Assembly: GCA_964549495.1 (NCBI GenBank)
Contig: CAZJWJ010000088.1
Coordinates: 1-23,169 of the forward strand
DNA: 23,169 nucleotides
Direction: 5' to 3'
Origin: JACKBJ01 sp964549495
Lineage (GTDB): Bacteria; Chloroflexota; Anaerolineae; Epilineales; Epilineaceae
Positions 21,283 to 23,169 of the stretch are shown here, one piece after another. Each line of letters begins with the position of its first letter. The stretch's first letter is position 1. The notes beneath the pieces are model-generated. The model had not been told where the DNA came from. It was given only the letters and a program-made list of their open reading frames with translations, and ran no database searches. A program made the position numbers and the translations under genes.

Positions 21283-22019
21283 TGGAAGGCATTCCTCTGA
21301 CCGCGCTCTGGCCCATCCTCCGCCGCCGCTGGTGGATCGTCCTGGGCCTGCCCTTGCTCACCGCCCTGCTCACCGTCCTCCTCACCAAGCCCGCACCCTC
21401 CTCCTACCGGGTCGACCTGGCCTTCGCCATCAACGTTCCCGAGAGCTCCCTGCTGCCCGGCAGCGACGAGGGCACCCGTGCCAAGGTCGCCGAGGCCATC
21501 GTCGACGATCTGGCCCGCATCATCGGCCGCGATGTCTTCGCCGAAGCCGTGGCCAACCGCCTCCCCGCCGACCTGGCCCGATCCCGCGCCCCCAAGGACC
21601 TGGTGGGCATGATCTCCAGCAGCCTCTCGGCCGACGACCGCCACCGCATCATCGAGATCGCGGTCACCGGCACGGCCCCGCCCGCTGCCTCCCCCGAGGC
21701 CGAGGCAGCCCTGGCCTCCGACCTGGACCACATCGCCCGCGCGGTCATCGAGGAGCTCGAGCAGCAACCCGAACCCTGGCTCTCTGCCTTGGGCGAGGAC
21801 CATGTCGAGCTCACCCTGATCGACCGCCCGGACCCCGCCCACCGCCTTCCCCCCAGCCTCCGCCAGCGCCTCGACCTCCCCTTGCGCGTCATCGCCGCCA
21901 CCCTCCTGGCCCTGGCCCTGGCCACCCTCCTCCACCTCCGCGACCCCCGCCTCCACGACCCGGCCGCCGCCGCCCAGGCAGCCGGCGCCCCCATCCTCGC
22001 CCGGATCCCGCGCCGCTGA
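21282..22019 (+). CDS. Wzz-like polysaccharide chain-length/co-polymerase protein (245 aa)
   Basis: The protein has the two-helix plan of polysaccharide co-polymerases. A basic N-terminus (PILRRRWW) and membrane helix at about 17-35 are followed by an external domain of about 160 residues, and a second helix at about 199-219 ends in a short cytoplasmic tail. The external part begins with YRVDLAFAINVPES and has helical stretches around 65-110. There is no Walker motif, so this is not a fused tyrosine kinase. Such proteins set the chain length of surface polysaccharide made by Wzy-type or ABC systems. The GT4 gene 50 bp upstream fits a surface-glycan role. ATG 21282 is chosen over the in-frame TTG one codon upstream. 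Confidence 0.65.
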   Translation: MEGIPLTALWPILRRRWWIVLGLPLLTALLTVLLTKPAPSSYRVDLAFAINVPESSLLPGSDEGTRAKVAEAIVDDLARIIGRDVFAEAVANRLPADLARSRAPKDLVGMISSSLSADDRHRIIEIAVTGTAPPAASPEAEAALASDLDHIARAVIEELEQQPEPWLSALGEDHVELTLIDRPDPAHRLPPSLRQRLDLPLRVIAATLLALALATLLHLRDPRLHDPAAAAQAAGAPILARIPRR

Positions 22020-22053
22020 AGCTTGATTCCCTAGGTCGACCCAAGGACTCTCC

Positions 22054-22059
22054 AGGAGG
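22054..22059 (+). promoter_or_regulatory. Shine-Dalgarno site of the LppX-like gene
   Basis: AGGAGG, five bases before ATG 22065. It fixes the start of a gene whose frame is otherwise hidden by the N gap. Confidence 0.75.
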
Positions 22060-22064
22060 CCGAG

Positions 22065-23023
22065 ATGCCCCGCCACCCATCCCTCCGATCCGCGCTTATC
22101 CTCGCCGGTGCCTGCACCCTCCTGCTGTCCGTGCCGGCCCCGCCTTCTCCCCTCCTCCGAGCCCGCGACCTCGCCCCGCCCCTCCAAGCCCAACAAGAGC
22201 CCACCCCCACCCCCACCCCGATCCCCGGCATCCCGCCCTTCCCCACCGCCGCTCCCACCGACATCCCTCCGACCTCCGAACCCGATGCCCTGGCCCTCCT
22301 CCAGCGCTCCGACGAGGCGATGAACCGGCTCCAATCCCTTCGTGTCGAGTCTTACACGGACTATCCGGAGTCGAGCTGGTCACGGGTCGAGATGCGCTAC
22401 CATGCGCCGGATCGATCTAGCGGGGATCACTTCGAGAGTTGGTTCGACGACGACGAGCCCCAACACTCGTGGGTGCAAATCGGCGTTCAACGCTGGGATC
22501 GCCGTCAGTCCGGAGACTGGTCTCATCGGATCCAGAGCCGAGCCTTCCGCTGGCCGGCCTACCGACGGGCGGAGCCCTGGGCTTATCCCCCCGCCTCGCT
22601 GCGCTTCGACGGCACCGAGGAGGTCGATGGACGACCCTCCCAGCGCCTCAAGTACGAGCGTGTGATACACGGCGAAGAAGGGCCCTTCACGGAGTTCTGG
22701 ACCGAGTGGATCGACCTCGAGCGAGCCCTGCTGCTGAAGGCCGAACTCTACGACGACGACCCCTGGGGCGCCCCGGGCATCGTCACCACCTACCACTACC
22801 ACGCCTTCGACGAACCGGTCGAGATCTTCCCCCCCTTTCCCTCTCCCCCCCCCCCCACCTCCCCCACCCGCCCCCCACTCCGCTCACCGCTACAGCCCCG
22901 CCCGCNNNNNNNNNNTACCACGCCTTCGACGAACCGGTCGAGATCTCCCCCCCGATCCCGCCCCCCACCCTCTACCTCCCGAGCCTACTGGCGCTCAATT
23001 CCTCGGACCCTCACCTCCGATAG
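22065..23023 (+). CDS. LolA/LppX-like secreted protein, interrupted by an assembly gap
   Basis: The gene starts at ATG 22065 after a perfect Shine-Dalgarno. The N-terminus (MPRHPSLRSALILAGACTLLLSVPA) is a signal peptide; Cys17 sits in LAGAC, a weak lipobox, so secretion or lipid anchoring are both possible. A Pro/Thr linker (PTPTPTPIPG) leads to a domain starting LLQRSDEAMNRLQSLRVES and continuing with FDGTEEVDGRPSQRLKYER, EFWTEWIDLERALLLKAELY and YHYHAFDEPVEI, the pattern of LolA/LppX-like lipid- or lipoprotein-binding beta folds. The coding frame runs into ten Ns at 22906. After the gap YHAFDEPVEIS reappears in another frame and reaches TAG at 23021-23023. The two parts are best read as one gene with a duplicated joint, not as a mutation. 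Confidence 0.65.
22797..22827 (+). repeat. 31-bp direct repeat flanking the gap, copy 1
   Basis: Begins TACCACGCCTTCGACG and ends GAGATCT. It is identical to 22916-22946 just past the N gap. It lies in the coding frame of the LppX-like gene (YHAFDEPVEI), and the sequences diverge only at the C-run that follows. Likely unmerged contig overlap. Confidence 0.9.
22906..22915. other. Scaffold gap (10 N)
   Basis: Ten undetermined bases. They directly follow a long C-rich tract (about 22828-22905) and precede a copy of the 31-bp sequence from before the tract. The true distance between the two sides is unknown and could be negative. Confidence 0.98.
22916..22946 (+). repeat. 31-bp direct repeat flanking the gap, copy 2
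   Basis: Exact copy of 22797-22827 starting at the first base after the Ns. It resumes the same protein sequence, which then ends 26 residues later at TAG 23021. Confidence 0.9.
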
Positions 23024-23169
23024 CCGTACCTCGCGCCCCCTTGGCCGAGAACCAACCCTCCCCCCCCGGCTCGAAACCGCCTCCCTACCCAGCGGTCGTC
23101 GCAGGTCGGGGGTGCCGTCGGGCGGCGGACTGCTGCGATCCGCCCAACCCGTCCACCCTGCCGCCTCCC
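23024..23169. other. End of window, no feature seen
   Basis: 146 bases past the gap-disrupted gene. C-rich on the plus strand, no convincing frame, RNA or repeat. Confidence 0.5.

Noticed and set aside
22439..23023. Plus-strand frame that passes through the N gap
   Set aside because: Before the gap it is a shadow of the frame beginning at ATG 22065, which has the signal peptide, Shine-Dalgarno site and LolA/LppX pattern. Only its part after the gap is real coding sequence.
1..23169. CRISPR arrays, insertion sequences, transposases or phage genes
   Set aside because: No regularly spaced repeats, terminal inverted repeats, transposase or integrase motifs were seen.

Overview
The window is GC-rich, double-stranded bacterial chromosome from a scaffold (one run of ten Ns). 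The likely source is Chloroflexota or a close relative, probably an uncultured or metagenome-derived genome. This is an inference from several signs: secreted proteins with Pro/Thr linkers of the PTPTP type, a LolA/LppX-like secreted protein, several very large ArnT/PMT-type membrane glycosyltransferases with C-terminal beta-rich tails, and a bacterial dnaN-recF pair. No rRNA gene or marker able to fix the taxonomy is present.

Layout. Positions 1-1865 hold a small minus-strand cluster of exported or membrane proteins with no recognised function: a 38-aa hydrophobic peptide, a four-helix membrane protein, a lipoprotein, and a secreted protein cut by the window edge. At 1913-2479 is a plus-strand isochorismatase-type hydrolase whose stop codon shares a CTAG with the convergent hepT. 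Positions 2476-3139 carry a minus-strand MntA/HepT toxin-antitoxin pair, and 3325-3804 a DinB-like protein.

The core of the window is a run of minus-strand genes from 17161 down to 3872, mostly with overlapping or very short junctions. In transcription order they are: a DPM1/ArnC-type GT2, an extended SDR sugar-nucleotide enzyme, a DegT/ArnB-type aminotransferase, a four-helix SMR/EamA (ArnE/F-like) protein, and four large GT-C membrane glycosyltransferases. These match, class for class, a route that makes an (amino)sugar nucleotide, loads the sugar on a polyprenyl phosphate, flips it and transfers it outside the membrane. tRNA-Val(UAC) lies at the head of this run, back to back with the dnaN promoter.

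On the plus strand from 17389, dnaN has a recognisable promoter and a leader hairpin. recF follows, apparently from its own extended -10 promoter without a leader. Its stop codon is fused (TGATG) to a GT4 glycosyltransferase, then come a Wzz-like chain-length protein and a LolA/LppX-like secreted protein. This last gene is broken by the N gap, which is flanked by a 31-bp duplication and C-runs and looks like an assembly artefact.

The most notable biology is an Arn-like glycan-modification cassette with four non-identical ArnT/PMT-type transferases beside core replication and repair genes. The sugar and acceptor cannot be read from sequence alone.
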